Shown here one piece after another: positions 34,428 to 43,570 of a DNA stretch of 64,000 nucleotides. A program made the translations under genes and the position numbers. Every line of letters begins with the position of its first letter. Positions within the stretch are counted from its first letter, which is position 1. The notes under the pieces were generated by a model, which ran no database searches, was not told the origin of the DNA, and worked only from the letters and a program-made list of their open reading frames with translations. Origin of the DNA: Gracilibacillus timonensis (lineage in GTDB: Bacteria; Bacillota; Bacilli; Bacillales; Amphibacillaceae); assembly GCF_900086715.1 (NCBI RefSeq), contig NZ_FLKH01000012.1:248001-312000 (forward strand). Direction: 5' to 3'.

Positions 34428-35288
34428 GTGAAACTAATAACCGGAATGCTGGTAACAAGATATTCTCATCAACATGACATTGTTTTTCGCGTACAACAAA
34501 TACAAGAGGATAAGGTCATCTTACATGGGGAGGATTTAAGGCTGGAAGCTGATGCACCGAAAGAAGATTTATGTATACTCCCTGAGAAGGATATTCGCAA
34601 GCGACAAGATGAAATGAAGGAGCAAGAAGAATTTTCTTACCGGCTGTTTCGTCAAGATTATCAATTAATGAAAGAAAAAAAAGAAGTAGATCATCATAAA
34701 CAAGAACCTCGCAGTGTCAAGCGATTTCAATTACCTGCCAAGGTGCTCCATATTGATGGGGATCGCCTGTATTTAAGGAAATGCATTGAGTTGTATCAAC
34801 GCTTAGGATTACAGGTACATGGAGTCTATGTCCCTGAGTCAGAGGTGCCGCTTGAGATAGAAGGTCTCATTGAAAAAATACAGCCGGAAATTTTGGTCAT
34901 AACAGGTCATGATGCTTATTCAGAGGCAAAAGGAAATAAAAAGGATATCACTGCTTATCGTAATACACGCTACTTTGTAGAAGCTGTTCGAAAAGCGCGA
35001 GTGACTACACCAAATCTTGATCAGTTAGTGATCTTTGCAGGCGCTTGCCAGTCCCATTTTGAATCCCTGATTCGGGCAGGCGCCAATTTTGCCAGTTCAC
35101 CTGATCGTATTAACATTCATGCCTTAGACCCTGTCTATGTTGTGGCAAAAGTGGCTTATACACCGTTTATGGAAAAGGTAAATGTGTATGAAATCCTCAA
35201 AAACACCCTTACTGGCGAAAAAGGTTTGGGTGGTATGGAAACAAGAGGTATTTATCGTACGGGAATTCCTTATGTAGAAACAAAATAA
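34428..35288 (+). CDS. yabG: Sporulation-specific protease YabG
   Basis: A 286-residue cysteine-type peptidase that processes spore coat proteins. KVLHIDGDRLYLRKCIELY, ILVITGHDAYS and FAGACQSHFESLIRAGANFASSP in parts are the family signature; the Cys and His in GACQSH are candidates for the active site. GTG 34428 is the start, with GGGGGTGAAG just upstream. In B. subtilis yabG neighbours veg and sspF; here it neighbours fumC and an ssp gene, so the locus has been rearranged. Late mother-cell expression is expected from the family. Confidence 0.92.
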   Translation: MKLITGMLVTRYSHQHDIVFRVQQIQEDKVILHGEDLRLEADAPKEDLCILPEKDIRKRQDEMKEQEEFSYRLFRQDYQLMKEKKEVDHHKQEPRSVKRFQLPAKVLHIDGDRLYLRKCIELYQRLGLQVHGVYVPESEVPLEIEGLIEKIQPEILVITGHDAYSEAKGNKKDITAYRNTRYFVEAVRKARVTTPNLDQLVIFAGACQSHFESLIRAGANFASSPDRINIHALDPVYVVAKVAYTPFMEKVNVYEILKNTLTGEKGLGGMETRGIYRTGIPYVETK

Positions 35289-35422
35289 GCAGTTTGGGTG
35301 GACTGTAGCAGGTCTGCCTTTATGCTGTTTGTAAAATTCTGAAAAGCCAGTGTTATGTCTCTATTTTTCCCTGCTTTTTTGTTACAATAGAAGGGAATGA
35401 TAAGATAAAGGAGAGAATCGTA

Positions 35423-36808
35423 ATGGATTATCGTATGGAACGAGATACAATTGGTGAAATGAAAGTGGCAAACGATAAATATTGGGGTGCCCAAACACAA
35501 CGTAGTAAAGAAAACTTTCCTATCGGTAAAGAAACCATGCCCGTAGAGATTATTGAAGGCTTTGCTATTCTAAAGCGAAGCGCTGCGTTGGTGAATAACG
35601 AGCTTGGTTTGATGGAAGATATCAAGGCAGAGGCAATTAAACATGCCGCAGATCGCGTCTTGACTGGTGAATTGGACGAGCATTTCCCGCTAGTGGTTTG
35701 GCAGACAGGAAGCGGTACACAATCCAATATGAATGTGAATGAAGTCATTGCTTATGTAGGAAATCAATGGCTGGAACAACAAAATAAGGAAGAGCGTCTG
35801 CATCCCAATGATGATGTTAACAAATCGCAGAGTTCGAATGACACCTATCCAACGGCTTTACATATAGCAGCTGTACGCAAATTAGCGGAGGTAGTGCAGC
35901 CTGCATTAACAATCCTGAAACAAACATTAAAGGAAAAAATGGAAGCGTTTGAGGATGTGGTGAAAATTGGTAGGACACACTTGCAAGATGCCACTCCACT
36001 GACATTGGGTCAAGAAATCAGCGGCTGGCACCGTATGTTGGAAAAAACAGAAGGTATGATTCAAGATAGTATTCCTTATGTAAAGGAGTTAGCGATTGGC
36101 GGGACTGCAGTGGGGACAGGCCTGAATGCACATCCGGAATTTTCGGAACGTGTAACCAAAAAAATCAGCGAATATACCAAGCATGATTTCGTATCAGCTC
36201 CAAATAAATTTCATGCCTTAACTAGTCATGATGAGTTAGTCTATGCGCATGGTGCTTTAAAAGGACTTGCAGCTGATTTGATGAAAATCGCCAATGACGT
36301 ACGCTGGTTAGCAAGTGGGCCTCGCTGTGGAATTGGTGAAATCACGATTCCTGCCAATGAGCCAGGAAGTTCGATCATGCCGGGCAAAGTCAATCCAACA
36401 CAAAGCGAGGCCATTACCATGGTAACTACTCAGGTGATGGGAAATGATGCGGCAATTGGTTTTGCTGCTAGTCAAGGTAACTTTGAATTAAATGTATACA
36501 AACCGGTAATTGCCTACAATTTCTTACAATCGGCACAATTATTAGCGGACAGCATGATTTCCTTTAATGATCGTTGTGTAGTGGGACTTGAGCCTAATCA
36601 TGAGCAAATCGAAAAGAATTTGAAAGACTCGTTAATGCTTGTTACCGCATTAAATCCTCATATTGGTTATGAAAATGCTGCAAAAATCGCCAAGACGGCT
36701 TTTGAGGATAATGCCACTTTGAAAGAAACGGCGATTAAGCTTGGTTTAGTCACAGCGGAACAGTTTGATGAGTGGATTAAACCGGAGGAAATGACCTATC
36801 CCAAGTAA
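35423..36808 (+). CDS. fumC: Class II fumarate hydratase
   Basis: A 461-residue iron-independent fumarase that interconverts fumarate and L-malate in the TCA cycle. The family signature [15 protein letters not shown] (about 314-328), with the catalytic Ser, is exact; [10 protein letters not shown] at the start, [16 protein letters not shown] and [14 protein letters not shown]-type sequence are all typical. Aspartase is a relative, but [14 protein letters not shown] and length favour fumarase. GGAGAG lies before the ATG. It is flanked by spore genes. Confidence 0.93.
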   Translation: MDYRMERDTIGEMKVANDKYWGAQTQRSKENFPIGKETMPVEIIEGFAILKRSAALVNNELGLMEDIKAEAIKHAADRVLTGELDEHFPLVVWQTGSGTQSNMNVNEVIAYVGNQWLEQQNKEERLHPNDDVNKSQSSNDTYPTALHIAAVRKLAEVVQPALTILKQTLKEKMEAFEDVVKIGRTHLQDATPLTLGQEISGWHRMLEKTEGMIQDSIPYVKELAIGGTAVGTGLNAHPEFSERVTKKISEYTKHDFVSAPNKFHALTSHDELVYAHGALKGLAADLMKIANDVRWLASGPRCGIGEITIPANEPGSSIMPGKVNPTQSEAITMVTTQVMGNDAAIGFAASQGNFELNVYKPVIAYNFLQSAQLLADSMISFNDRCVVGLEPNHEQIEKNLKDSLMLVTALNPHIGYENAAKIAKTAFEDNATLKETAIKLGLVTAEQFDEWIKPEEMTYPK

Positions 36809-36895
36809 TGAGGTAATTTCTATAAATTGCTAATGTATCGATAAGTATAAGGATCACCTTTTGGTTCACAATATGGGTACAGGAGGTGATCACAG

Positions 36896-37096
36896 ATGGC
36901 AACTAACAATTCAAATCAATTGGTTGTTCCTGGCGTGGAGCAAGCTCTTGATCAAATGAAGTATGAAATTGCACAAGAATTTGGTGTGAACTTAGGTGCT
37001 GACAGCACTTCTCGCGCGAACGGTTCTGTTGGTGGAGAAATCACAAAACGTTTAGTAACAATGGCTGAACAACAATTTGGTGGGCAACAACAATAA
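36896..37096 (+). CDS. Alpha/beta-type small acid-soluble spore protein
   Basis: A 66-residue DNA-binding spore protein that coats the chromosome and protects it from UV. The GPR protease cleavage region [12 protein letters not shown] (about 22-33) and the C-terminal conserved box [18 protein letters not shown] are exact matches to the SspA/SspB family. A strong CAGGAGGTGAT ribosome site precedes the ATG. Forespore sigma-G control is expected, although I could not pick out the -35/-10 with confidence. A terminator follows. Confidence 0.95.
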   Translation: MATNNSNQLVVPGVEQALDQMKYEIAQEFGVNLGADSTSRANGSVGGEITKRLVTMAEQQFGGQQQ

Positions 37097-37108
37097 TAAT
37101 AGCTAACC

Positions 37109-37157
37109 AAAAAAGAAGGAGAGCTTTTGAGTATTCATTAGCATCTCCTTCTTTTAA
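37109..37157 (+). terminator. Terminator after the ssp gene
   Basis: AAAAGAAGGAGA (37111-37122) pairs perfectly with TCTCCTTCTTTT (37144-37155), with a 21-base loop. Confidence 0.75.
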
Positions 37158-37190
37158 TGCTCAATTCTTGGCCTAAAGTAATTATTAAAC

Positions 37191-37420
37191 TGCCGATAAG
37201 ACGGATTATGTTAAGAATTTAGTTCATTTATTTCATGTAGCCAAAATTTGATTGTTTGTCAGTGCTAATAGGTGCTACGGAAATAGGTTCCGCTTTTGCC
37301 CGAATCGCCTGTTGACTTATGCCCTGTGGGTAAAAGCGCAGCATATTTCCGCTTGCTTCGCACAGATAAAACGATCAAACTCATCACTTAGGAAAGTACA
37401 TTATCCATCTTATCGGTACT
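37191..37420. repeat. MITE-like element, copy D (230 bp)
   Basis: Left terminal repeat 37191-37215 (TGCCGATAAGACGGATTATG...) and right terminal repeat 37396-37420 (ending TTATCGGTAC) are inverted. The core at about 37262-37295 contains GGAAATAGGTTCCGCTTTTG, followed by sequences shared with the right ends of B and C (GCACAGATAAAACGATCAAA). It follows the ssp terminator by 35 bases and lacks the longer internal body. The gene-free stretch up to the msmX terminator is otherwise featureless. Confidence 0.8.
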
Positions 37421-37479
37421 TCGATTTACTCATGTTTTAAGTCATTCCACAATCTATTATGTTTTCTTTTCTTATCTTA

Positions 37480-37517
37480 CAAGAAAAGAGGCTTTGTATT
37501 ACAAAGCCTCTTTCGTC
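37480..37517 (-). terminator. Terminator of msmX
   Basis: On the minus strand AAAGAGGCTTTG pairs with CAAAGCCTCTTT around TAATA, followed by TTCTTG. Confidence 0.8.
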
Positions 37518-37527
37518 ATAACCTTCA

Positions 37528-38628
37528 TTATTTAATTCTTTCTTCTGACTCTTGATCGAAGAAGTGACATTTGTTCATGTCAAATGCTAAGTCGATGCTT
37601 TCTCCACCATTGATGTCGGTACGAGAATCTACGCGAGCGACAAATTCTTGACCGTTTACTTCGGAATAAAGATAAGATTCAGAACCCATTAACTCAGCAA
37701 CGTCGATTGTCGCTTGAATTTTCTTACCTGGATTGGCATCCAAGAATACCGGCTCATCATGAATATCCTCTGGACGTACACCTAGTACGACTTCTTTACC
37801 TACGTAACCTTGGTCGCGAAGGACTTTCATTTTTCCTTCTGGTACTTCTACATTGGTATCCCCAAGCTTAATCGTTCCTTCATCTAAAACACCATTGAAA
37901 AAGTTCATAGCTGGTGAACCGATGAAACCACCAACGAAGATATTGTTTGGTTTATCGTAAACTTCTTTTGGTGCCCCAACTTGCTGGATAAGACCATCTT
38001 TTAATACGACCAATCGCGTTGCCATTGTCATCGCTTCTGTTTGGTCGTGTGTAACGTAGATAGTAGTTGTTTGCAGACGGTGGTGTAGTTTTTGGATTTC
38101 CGCACGCATTTGTACACGTAACTTGGCATCCAAGTTGGATAAAGGCTCATCCATTAAGAACACTTTTGCGTCACGAACGATTGCACGCCCTAGTGCCACA
38201 CGCTGACGTTGACCACCAGAAAGTGCTTTCGGTTTACGATCTAAGTATGCTTCTAGACCTAAGATACGAGCTGCTTCGGATACACGACGCTCGATTTCGT
38301 CTTTTTTAAATTTACGTAGTTTTAGACCAAATGCCATATTGTCATACACATTCATATGTGGATAAAGGGCATAGTTTTGGAATACCATCGCGATGTCGCG
38401 GTCTTTTGGAGCTACATCGTTCATTAATTTACCATCAATATAAAATTCCCCATCAGTAATTTCCTCTAAACCGGCAATCATACGTAAAGTCGTCGATTTA
38501 CCGCAACCAGATGGACCAACAAAAACAACGAATTCTTTATCTCCAATTTCGAGGTTGAAATTGTCTACCGCTTTTTGTCCGCCTTTGTCATAAACTTTGT
38601 CAATACTTCTAAGTGATAATTCTGCCAT
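37528..38628 (-). CDS. msmX: Multi-sugar ABC transporter ATPase (MsmX/UgpC)
   Basis: A 366-residue ATPase. Walker A GPSGCGKSTT (about 38-47), signature LSGGQRQRVALGRA, Walker B VFLMDEPLSNLDA, the switch His in TIYVTHDQTEA, and a C-terminal OB-type regulatory domain with GVRPEDIHDE. In B. subtilis MsmX serves several CUT1 sugar transporters that lack an ATPase, so it probably energises the galactoside permeases at 28.4-30.2 kb. The neighbouring PucR-type gene matches yxkF next to msmX in B. subtilis. A cre-like site lies upstream. Confidence 0.93.
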   Translation of the reverse strand: MAELSLRSIDKVYDKGGQKAVDNFNLEIGDKEFVVFVGPSGCGKSTTLRMIAGLEEITDGEFYIDGKLMNDVAPKDRDIAMVFQNYALYPHMNVYDNMAFGLKLRKFKKDEIERRVSEAARILGLEAYLDRKPKALSGGQRQRVALGRAIVRDAKVFLMDEPLSNLDAKLRVQMRAEIQKLHHRLQTTTIYVTHDQTEAMTMATRLVVLKDGLIQQVGAPKEVYDKPNNIFVGGFIGSPAMNFFNGVLDEGTIKLGDTNVEVPEGKMKVLRDQGYVGKEVVLGVRPEDIHDEPVFLDANPGKKIQATIDVAELMGSESYLYSEVNGQEFVARVDSRTDINGGESIDLAFDMNKCHFFDQESEERIK

Positions 38629-38645
38629 TGTATTCCCTCCTAGAT

Positions 38646-38660
38646 TTGAAAGCGTTTCAT
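38646..38660 (-). promoter_or_regulatory. cre-like palindrome upstream of msmX
   Basis: TGAAAGCGTTTCA (38647-38659) is a near-perfect palindrome about 20 bases upstream of the msmX ATG. It resembles a CcpA cre site but is one base shorter than the usual 14 (centre GCG rather than GCGC), so recognition by CcpA is uncertain; another LacI-family regulator is possible. Confidence 0.45.
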
Positions 38661-38705
38661 GATCTGATTATTAGTTTACTAGGTAATCGCCTACATGTAA
38701 ATGGA

Positions 38706-38744
38706 AACCGTGCACAAAAAAAAACATTCTCTTTGTGCACGGTT
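38706..38744 (-). terminator. Strong hairpin between the pucR-type gene and msmX
   Basis: AACCGTGCACAAA (38706-38718) and TTTGTGCACGGTT (38732-38744) are a perfect 13-bp inverted repeat. On the minus strand the T9 run falls inside the loop rather than after the stem, so it may be a terminator for the upstream gene only in part, or a processing or attenuation element. Confidence 0.6.
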
Positions 38745-38771
38745 ACAAAATGAAAAATGGGAGCTTATTTG

Positions 38772-39671
38772 TCAGTTATTCTCCCATTTTAAGATAAAAC
38801 ATAGATATACAGCGATGGCGCTGTTAAATTGTTTGACATCGATGCCGGTTTTTTCAATGAATTTATCGACACGATATTGCAGGCTGTTTCGGTGCATATA
38901 CATTTTCTTCGCCGCCAAAGTAGCATTTGAATTAGATTCTAAAAAGACTTGGACGGTTTTCAACAATTCAGCTTCTTCTTTAACAGGGTACAAAACAGAA
39001 TCTAAGATCAGCTGACGTTCTTTGGCAGTGATATGGTGTAAAAAAAGATAAGGAATGGCATCCGTAAAAGGCAACACATCATGGTTATAGCTCTTGGTGA
39101 TATGGAAACATTTTTTAATCCATTGATAGAAATCAGGTGCTTGTTGGATATCATACAAAGATGGGCTGACAAATAATTTGATATTAATATAGAAGTCAGA
39201 GGTAAGCACTTCAATAATTTCCGCATAGGAAACCATATCTTCCATCGAATGTTCTGTTTCTTGAATAATAACTCCTTCATGATTGTTTTCCCAAAGAATT
39301 GGAGTTTTATCTGGGAATAGACCATAGATAGCTTCACGAAAAGATTCAGGATCGATTAATTCATCGGATAAAGAAAAATAAACAAAATGGTAGGAGGTAA
39401 ATTGGTTCTCCAGCCAATGTTTTGGGATTTCACGATGAAATAAAATATCGATCCACCATTTTTCCTTGTCTGTGGTTGGTAATTGTACGGCTTTATAAGG
39501 GGTAAGGAAAAGTTCCAACAAGTCCATCTCGCGTTCTGATAAATCAGCTTGTGGAATACCAACAATCTCATTCTGTTCAGTCACATACCATTTATATGTA
39601 AAAGCGTCTGTCTTGGCTTCGTCTGAAACCATAATTAGATTTGGAAACATCTGTTGTAGTTGTTCAAGCAT
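38772..39671 (-). CDS. PucR-family transcriptional regulator (YxkF-like)
   Basis: A 299-residue protein. The C-terminal helix-turn-helix of the PucR/CdaR family is clear: TVQVFLESNSNATLAAKKMY followed by MHRNSLQYRVDKFIEKTGID (about 240-285). The remainder is an uncharacterised sensory region with few recognisable motifs. Its position immediately upstream of msmX mirrors yxkF-msmX of B. subtilis, so a role in sugar uptake control is plausible but not shown. Confidence 0.85.
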   Translation of the reverse strand: MLEQLQQMFPNLIMVSDEAKTDAFTYKWYVTEQNEIVGIPQADLSEREMDLLELFLTPYKAVQLPTTDKEKWWIDILFHREIPKHWLENQFTSYHFVYFSLSDELIDPESFREAIYGLFPDKTPILWENNHEGVIIQETEHSMEDMVSYAEIIEVLTSDFYINIKLFVSPSLYDIQQAPDFYQWIKKCFHITKSYNHDVLPFTDAIPYLFLHHITAKERQLILDSVLYPVKEEAELLKTVQVFLESNSNATLAAKKMYMHRNSLQYRVDKFIEKTGIDVKQFNSAIAVYLCFILKWENN

Positions 39672-39743
39672 TATTTGTCCTCTTTCATTATTATTTTTCT
39701 CTCATCGTTCCTAGATGGTGAATACATACATTCATTATAACAA

Positions 39744-39790
39744 ATAATCAGACAGACCCCCACTTTCACCAATTGGATGACTGTCTGATG
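39744..39790 (-). terminator. Probable terminator of yheC
   Basis: TCAGACAG (39748-39755) pairs with CTGTCTGA (39781-39788) with a 25-base loop; on the minus strand a T-rich tail (TTATTTGTT) follows. Confidence 0.6.
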
Positions 39791-39793
39791 GTG

Positions 39794-41044
39794 CTAATCG
39801 GCAATTTGACTTTGGAGAAGCTTGCCAAAATATTCGGTGGTGTGAGCCGCAAACTCGCTTTCGAGAAAAATGTCCCAGCTAGGCTTGGCATATACTTCTT
39901 GTAACCAGATGCGTCCTTCTTTGTCTATGGCAAAATCAAAAGCAAGCTCAGCGATCTTTTTTTTCGTCAGTGTTTGACTGATTTGCAATGCTAACCTATC
40001 CACTTTGTTGAGCTTATCCTGTGGAATATTCGTTGTTTCCAAGCGATGCGTACGCTGATTATCTGGATGCCTGCCGTATCGTAAAACAATCTCCCATTTA
40101 TCGGTGTGAATGGTATGCACTCGTATCATGTATGGATAGCCTAACGAGAGCATTTCTTGTAATACGATAGCATCTAGGTTATTAGAGAAACACTCCGAGA
40201 TAAGTTCTGTAAGGTTAGTAAATTGTTTGGACTTACCGAGAACAGGATAAGCAATAAAATGGTCTTGTTTTTTTTCAATCATTAGGGAATAATACTGATT
40301 CGTCTGATAGAGCTTGATGGCTTTCTCTTCTAATTGTTGTGCGATGGTGGAAATAGAAGGATGAAAGATGCATTCAGGTAAGAGATATGCCAAATCCTCC
40401 TGTTGTTTAAGCTGATCATAGACATTCCATTTGTTAAAAAACCCCTTATTAAATATAATAGCAGTGGACGATAAATCCTCAATGATCGATTGATGAAAAG
40501 GATGTGCTTCGATCTTGCGGTTGGGCAGACGATTGTATATGCGAGGCGGAATAACTATTTCCAGCGCTTGCCATTGTTTGTCCTCCCACACCGCTGCGGT
40601 TAGTCTTTTATTCGTTCGATCGACGTGCTTTAATGTGAAACATACCGTCAGAAAACCGAGTGTTTTCCCTGTTTCTGTCAATTCCTGCAATAAGGTCAGC
40701 CATTTGGACCGGCTGGGGTGTTGATGCAGCATGATAGCAAAAGGATGGTAAAGGGAACAGTGTGCTCCTTCTTTCCATAAAATCACTTGCTGGGCATCGT
40801 CTATTTGTAAATGATGAGACAGGGCGGAAGATAGATAAATGATGTGTGCCTCTTTCTGATGACCTAATATGTCACACGATGAGCGTTTCGTTTTATATTG
40901 TAGAAAATCGGTAGTTCGAAATGTGGTATATTCCTTTTGTGGAAGGATCATACGGTATTTCTGACTGGCGTATACGGTGATGGTATATATTTGTTTGATT
41001 ATCAACACCTTCTTTAAAGAAGTATTAAGACTTGCTTGATACAT
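39794..41044 (-). CDS. yheC: YheC/YheD-family ATP-grasp protein (spore coat associated)
   Basis: A protein of up to 416 residues in the YheC/D family, linked to the endospore coat in Bacillus and predicted to be ATP-grasp ligases. The family mark IYNRLPNRKIE (about 195-205) is present; the C-terminal domain shows ELAFDFAIDKEGRIWLQEVYAKPSW, where acidic residues would bind Mg-ATP. The start is uncertain: no good ribosome site precedes the ATG at 41044, and the first 30 residues may not be translated. The yheA-yheB homologues lie divergently to the right, as in the B. subtilis yhe cluster. Confidence 0.85.
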   Translation of the reverse strand: MYQASLNTSLKKVLIIKQIYTITVYASQKYRMILPQKEYTTFRTTDFLQYKTKRSSCDILGHQKEAHIIYLSSALSHHLQIDDAQQVILWKEGAHCSLYHPFAIMLHQHPSRSKWLTLLQELTETGKTLGFLTVCFTLKHVDRTNKRLTAAVWEDKQWQALEIVIPPRIYNRLPNRKIEAHPFHQSIIEDLSSTAIIFNKGFFNKWNVYDQLKQQEDLAYLLPECIFHPSISTIAQQLEEKAIKLYQTNQYYSLMIEKKQDHFIAYPVLGKSKQFTNLTELISECFSNNLDAIVLQEMLSLGYPYMIRVHTIHTDKWEIVLRYGRHPDNQRTHRLETTNIPQDKLNKVDRLALQISQTLTKKKIAELAFDFAIDKEGRIWLQEVYAKPSWDIFLESEFAAHTTEYFGKLLQSQIAD

Positions 41045-41146
41045 TATATGCTCGGCTCATGGGTGTATACCTTATGGAGCAAGTTCAAGTAACCCTTGGC
41101 AATTTCGTATGGTTGTCATCAACTCATAGAAAGGTGGAAAAATCGT

Positions 41147-42259
41147 TTGAATACCTTGTTAATGATCTTATTTATGGTGCTTATCGGTTCTTTTATTGGT
41201 GGATTAACCAACTATGTTGCCATAAAAATGTTATTTCAACCACATCAGCCGAAGTATATTGGTAAGTGGCGTGTTCCTTTCACCCCTGGAGTGATTCCGA
41301 AAAGACGTGATCAATTGGCGAAACAGCTGGGCAGTTTAGTCATTAATCATTTAGTAACAGTGGACAGTATTCAGCTTAAAGTACAGGATCCTGTACTGAA
41401 ACAAAACGTGGAAGAACAGGTGATAAAGGAGTGGGATTACTTTTTGCAGCAAACGACTAGGATCAATCAGCTGCCTGTCTCGTTAGAACCGAATCTGTTA
41501 AAAGAACATCTTGCACAACGAATAGTTGATCATATCAATGGCTTTGTGGAAAAACACCGCCAAGATAAACTTGGCTCTTTTATCGATCTGCTGGTAGACG
41601 AGGAAGATGTACGGCGAATGGCAGATCTTGTACAGAATAAACTGATGGATATTGTAGCAGGTGAAGAAACCCAACAAAAAATGGAGGAGATCATTCAAGA
41701 CTATGCCGTCTCGAAAGGGTTTTTCGGTAGAATGTTGTTGTCGATGTTTAGTGGGGATGAATTAGCAGAGAAAATTCAGCGTCTCGTCATCAATTACATC
41801 CAATCACCGCAAGGGAAAGAGTGGATACAGCATACCACAAAGAAAGAGTGGCAACAGTTGCTGGAGCAAAGAATAGACGTGATCGGCACCTTTTTTAAAA
41901 AAGAACAAACGCAAGAAATCGTTCGTTCTTTTGTCCAAGAACAGCTTCCGCTCGAGCAATGGCTGGATACGCCAATACAGGATTTACTTCAACCATTATC
42001 GAAACAGGTGAAGGAACAAGTGATCCCGCAAGCGATCGATGGGCTATTTGACCATCTGTCACAGCAGATTCCAAAAATCATGCAGCAGCTGGAAGTAGAG
42101 AAGATGGTCGAGAATCAAGTTGCTTCTTTTCCCATTAAACGTGTAGAGGAACTGGTTTTGTCTATCACTCGTAAAGAATTCAGTCTCATCACTTATTTGG
42201 GCGTCTTTTTAGGGGGAATGATCGGTTTTATTCAGGCGATTCTTTTGCTCGCCGTATAA
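41147..42259 (+). CDS. yheB: DUF445 family membrane protein (YheB)
   Basis: A 370-residue DUF445 protein. N-terminal membrane helix (LMILFMVLIGSFIGGLTNY), then the conserved AIKMLFQPHQPKYIGKWRVPFTPGVIPKRR in parts, a long helical cytoplasmic or lumenal region (about 60-340), and a C-terminal membrane helix (YLGVFLGGMIGFIQAILLL). Function unknown; Bacillus homologues are YheB and YhbE. TTG 41147 is chosen because AAAGGTGG lies nine bases upstream; the frame extends to 41096 through non-conserved sequence. The yheA homologue follows. Confidence 0.85.
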   Translation: MNTLLMILFMVLIGSFIGGLTNYVAIKMLFQPHQPKYIGKWRVPFTPGVIPKRRDQLAKQLGSLVINHLVTVDSIQLKVQDPVLKQNVEEQVIKEWDYFLQQTTRINQLPVSLEPNLLKEHLAQRIVDHINGFVEKHRQDKLGSFIDLLVDEEDVRRMADLVQNKLMDIVAGEETQQKMEEIIQDYAVSKGFFGRMLLSMFSGDELAEKIQRLVINYIQSPQGKEWIQHTTKKEWQQLLEQRIDVIGTFFKKEQTQEIVRSFVQEQLPLEQWLDTPIQDLLQPLSKQVKEQVIPQAIDGLFDHLSQQIPKIMQQLEVEKMVENQVASFPIKRVEELVLSITRKEFSLITYLGVFLGGMIGFIQAILLLAV

Positions 42260-42397
42260 CTACTTGCGGTAAATCTCCTGTCGTGAGTATGAAGGTTTCC
42301 CTTTATCGTAGTTTAATTCTTTGTTATAGTGGTATGGTACATGTAACAAGCATATGTATAAAACAGGCTAAGCCAATCTTTAGGAGGATTTTATTTT

Positions 42398-42748
42398 ATG
42401 GCAAACATTCAAGACAGTGCCCATGCGTTGGAACAAGCAATTCAGGAGAGTGAAGAATTTCAGGATCTAAAGGCTGCTTATGATAAAGTCATGAGTGATC
42501 CCAACGCGAAGCAAATGTTCGATAATTTCCGCAACACGCAGTTAGAGTTACAGCAAAAGCAAATGCAAGGACAGGAAATTACCGAAGAAGAGATTGAAAA
42601 GGCGAAACAAGTGGTTGAACTTGTACAGCAACATGAAGATATCTCGAAGCTAATGGAAGAAGAGCAACGTTTAAACAACCTGATAAATGATATCAGCCGT
42701 ATCATTACAAAACCGTTAGAAGAATTATATGGTGAGCAAGCTCAGTAA
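42398..42748 (+). CDS. yheA: YlbF/YmcA-family protein YheA
   Basis: A 116-residue all-helical protein: A-x-x-L-x-x-A-I at the start (AHALEQAIQES), then MFDNFRNTQLELQQKQMQGQ and a coiled-coil stretch (about 55-95). It matches YheA, related to YlbF/YmcA, which assist RNase Y in RNA processing; YheA itself has no established role. TAGGAGG lies before the ATG. A strong terminator follows, and then an IS200 element. Confidence 0.88.
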   Translation: MANIQDSAHALEQAIQESEEFQDLKAAYDKVMSDPNAKQMFDNFRNTQLELQQKQMQGQEITEEEIEKAKQVVELVQQHEDISKLMEEEQRLNNLINDISRIITKPLEELYGEQAQ

Positions 42749-42786
42749 GCAGCTAGCGCCTACCTAACCGAATGGATGCAAAAGTG

Positions 42787-42833
42787 GGTCGCATGAAATC
42801 AAACGAAGTGCTGGATTTCATGCGATTTTTTTA
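42787..42833 (+). terminator. Terminator after yheA
   Basis: TCGCATGAAATC (42789-42800) pairs with GATTTCATGCGA (42813-42824), then T7. Confidence 0.88.
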
Positions 42834-42842
42834 TGGTCTTTG

Positions 42843-43570
42843 AAAACCCCTGGCTATGCCGGGGGTTCCATAGAGCTTCTAGCGCGGGGGCAAAAAAAGC
42901 CTCTCTTCATGATAAGATAAGGTTGGTTTCCCGACCACCAAATCTCATCAAAGAAGGAGGCATGTCCAATGCAGGACAAGAATAGTTTAGCACATACACA
43001 ATGGAGATGTAAGTTCCACATCGTTTTTGCACCAAAATATAGAAGACAAATTATTTATGGGAAATATAAAAAAAGCATCGGAGAAATAGTAAGAGAGCTT
43101 TGTGAAAGGAAAGGGATTGAGATACACGAGGCAAATGCATGTAAAGATCACATTCATATGTTAGTAAGTATTCCACCAAAACTAAGTGTATCTCAGTTCA
43201 TGGGCTACCTAAAGGGCAAAAGTAGTTTAATGATATTCGATCGCCACGCTAATTTAAAGTACAGATATGGTAATCGTAAATTTTGGTGTCGAGGCTACTT
43301 TGTAGATACAGTGGGCAGAAATAAAAATCAAATTCAAGAATATATTAGAAATCAGCTTAAAGAGGACTACATGAGTGATCAGTTAACATTATTTGAAGAA
43401 TTTGATCCGTTCACTGGAGAGAAAAATAAGAGGAAATAAGAGATTCTTTTAGAATCAGTGAGTGAGTGTGGTGCAAAAGGGAAACCATTCAGTGGGCCTT
43501 TTAGGCCGAGGCCGGTAACATAGGCTTTCAGCCGCAGAGCAAACCACCAGTTCACACTGGTGGTTTTGAT
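42843..43570 (+). mobile_element. IS200/IS605-type insertion sequence (IS200 group)
   Basis: A compact element of about 730 bp with only a Y1 transposase and no tnpB. The left end is an imperfect hairpin (AACCCCTGGCTATGCCGGGG, 42845-42864) and the right end a perfect one (AAACCACCAG...CTGGTGGTTT, 43541-43566), as needed for single-strand transposition; there are no terminal inverted repeats. It sits nine bases after the yheA terminator. The element seems intact. Exact boundaries cannot be fixed without an empty site. Confidence 0.85.
42969..43439 (+). CDS. tnpA: IS200-type Y1 (HUH) transposase
   Basis: A 156-residue tyrosine transposase of the IS200 type. The HUH motif is H61-I-H63 in CKDHIHMLVSIPP, and the catalytic Tyr is Y125 in IQEYIRNQLKED. 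CKFHIVFAPKYRRQIIYG at the start and FMGYLKGKSSLMIF are standard. The protein cuts and joins single-stranded DNA at the hairpin ends during lagging-strand replication. Full length, no frameshift. The long leader contains hairpins that typically limit translation of these transposases. Confidence 0.95.
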   Translation: MQDKNSLAHTQWRCKFHIVFAPKYRRQIIYGKYKKSIGEIVRELCERKGIEIHEANACKDHIHMLVSIPPKLSVSQFMGYLKGKSSLMIFDRHANLKYRYGNRKFWCRGYFVDTVGRNKNQIQEYIRNQLKEDYMSDQLTLFEEFDPFTGEKNKRK

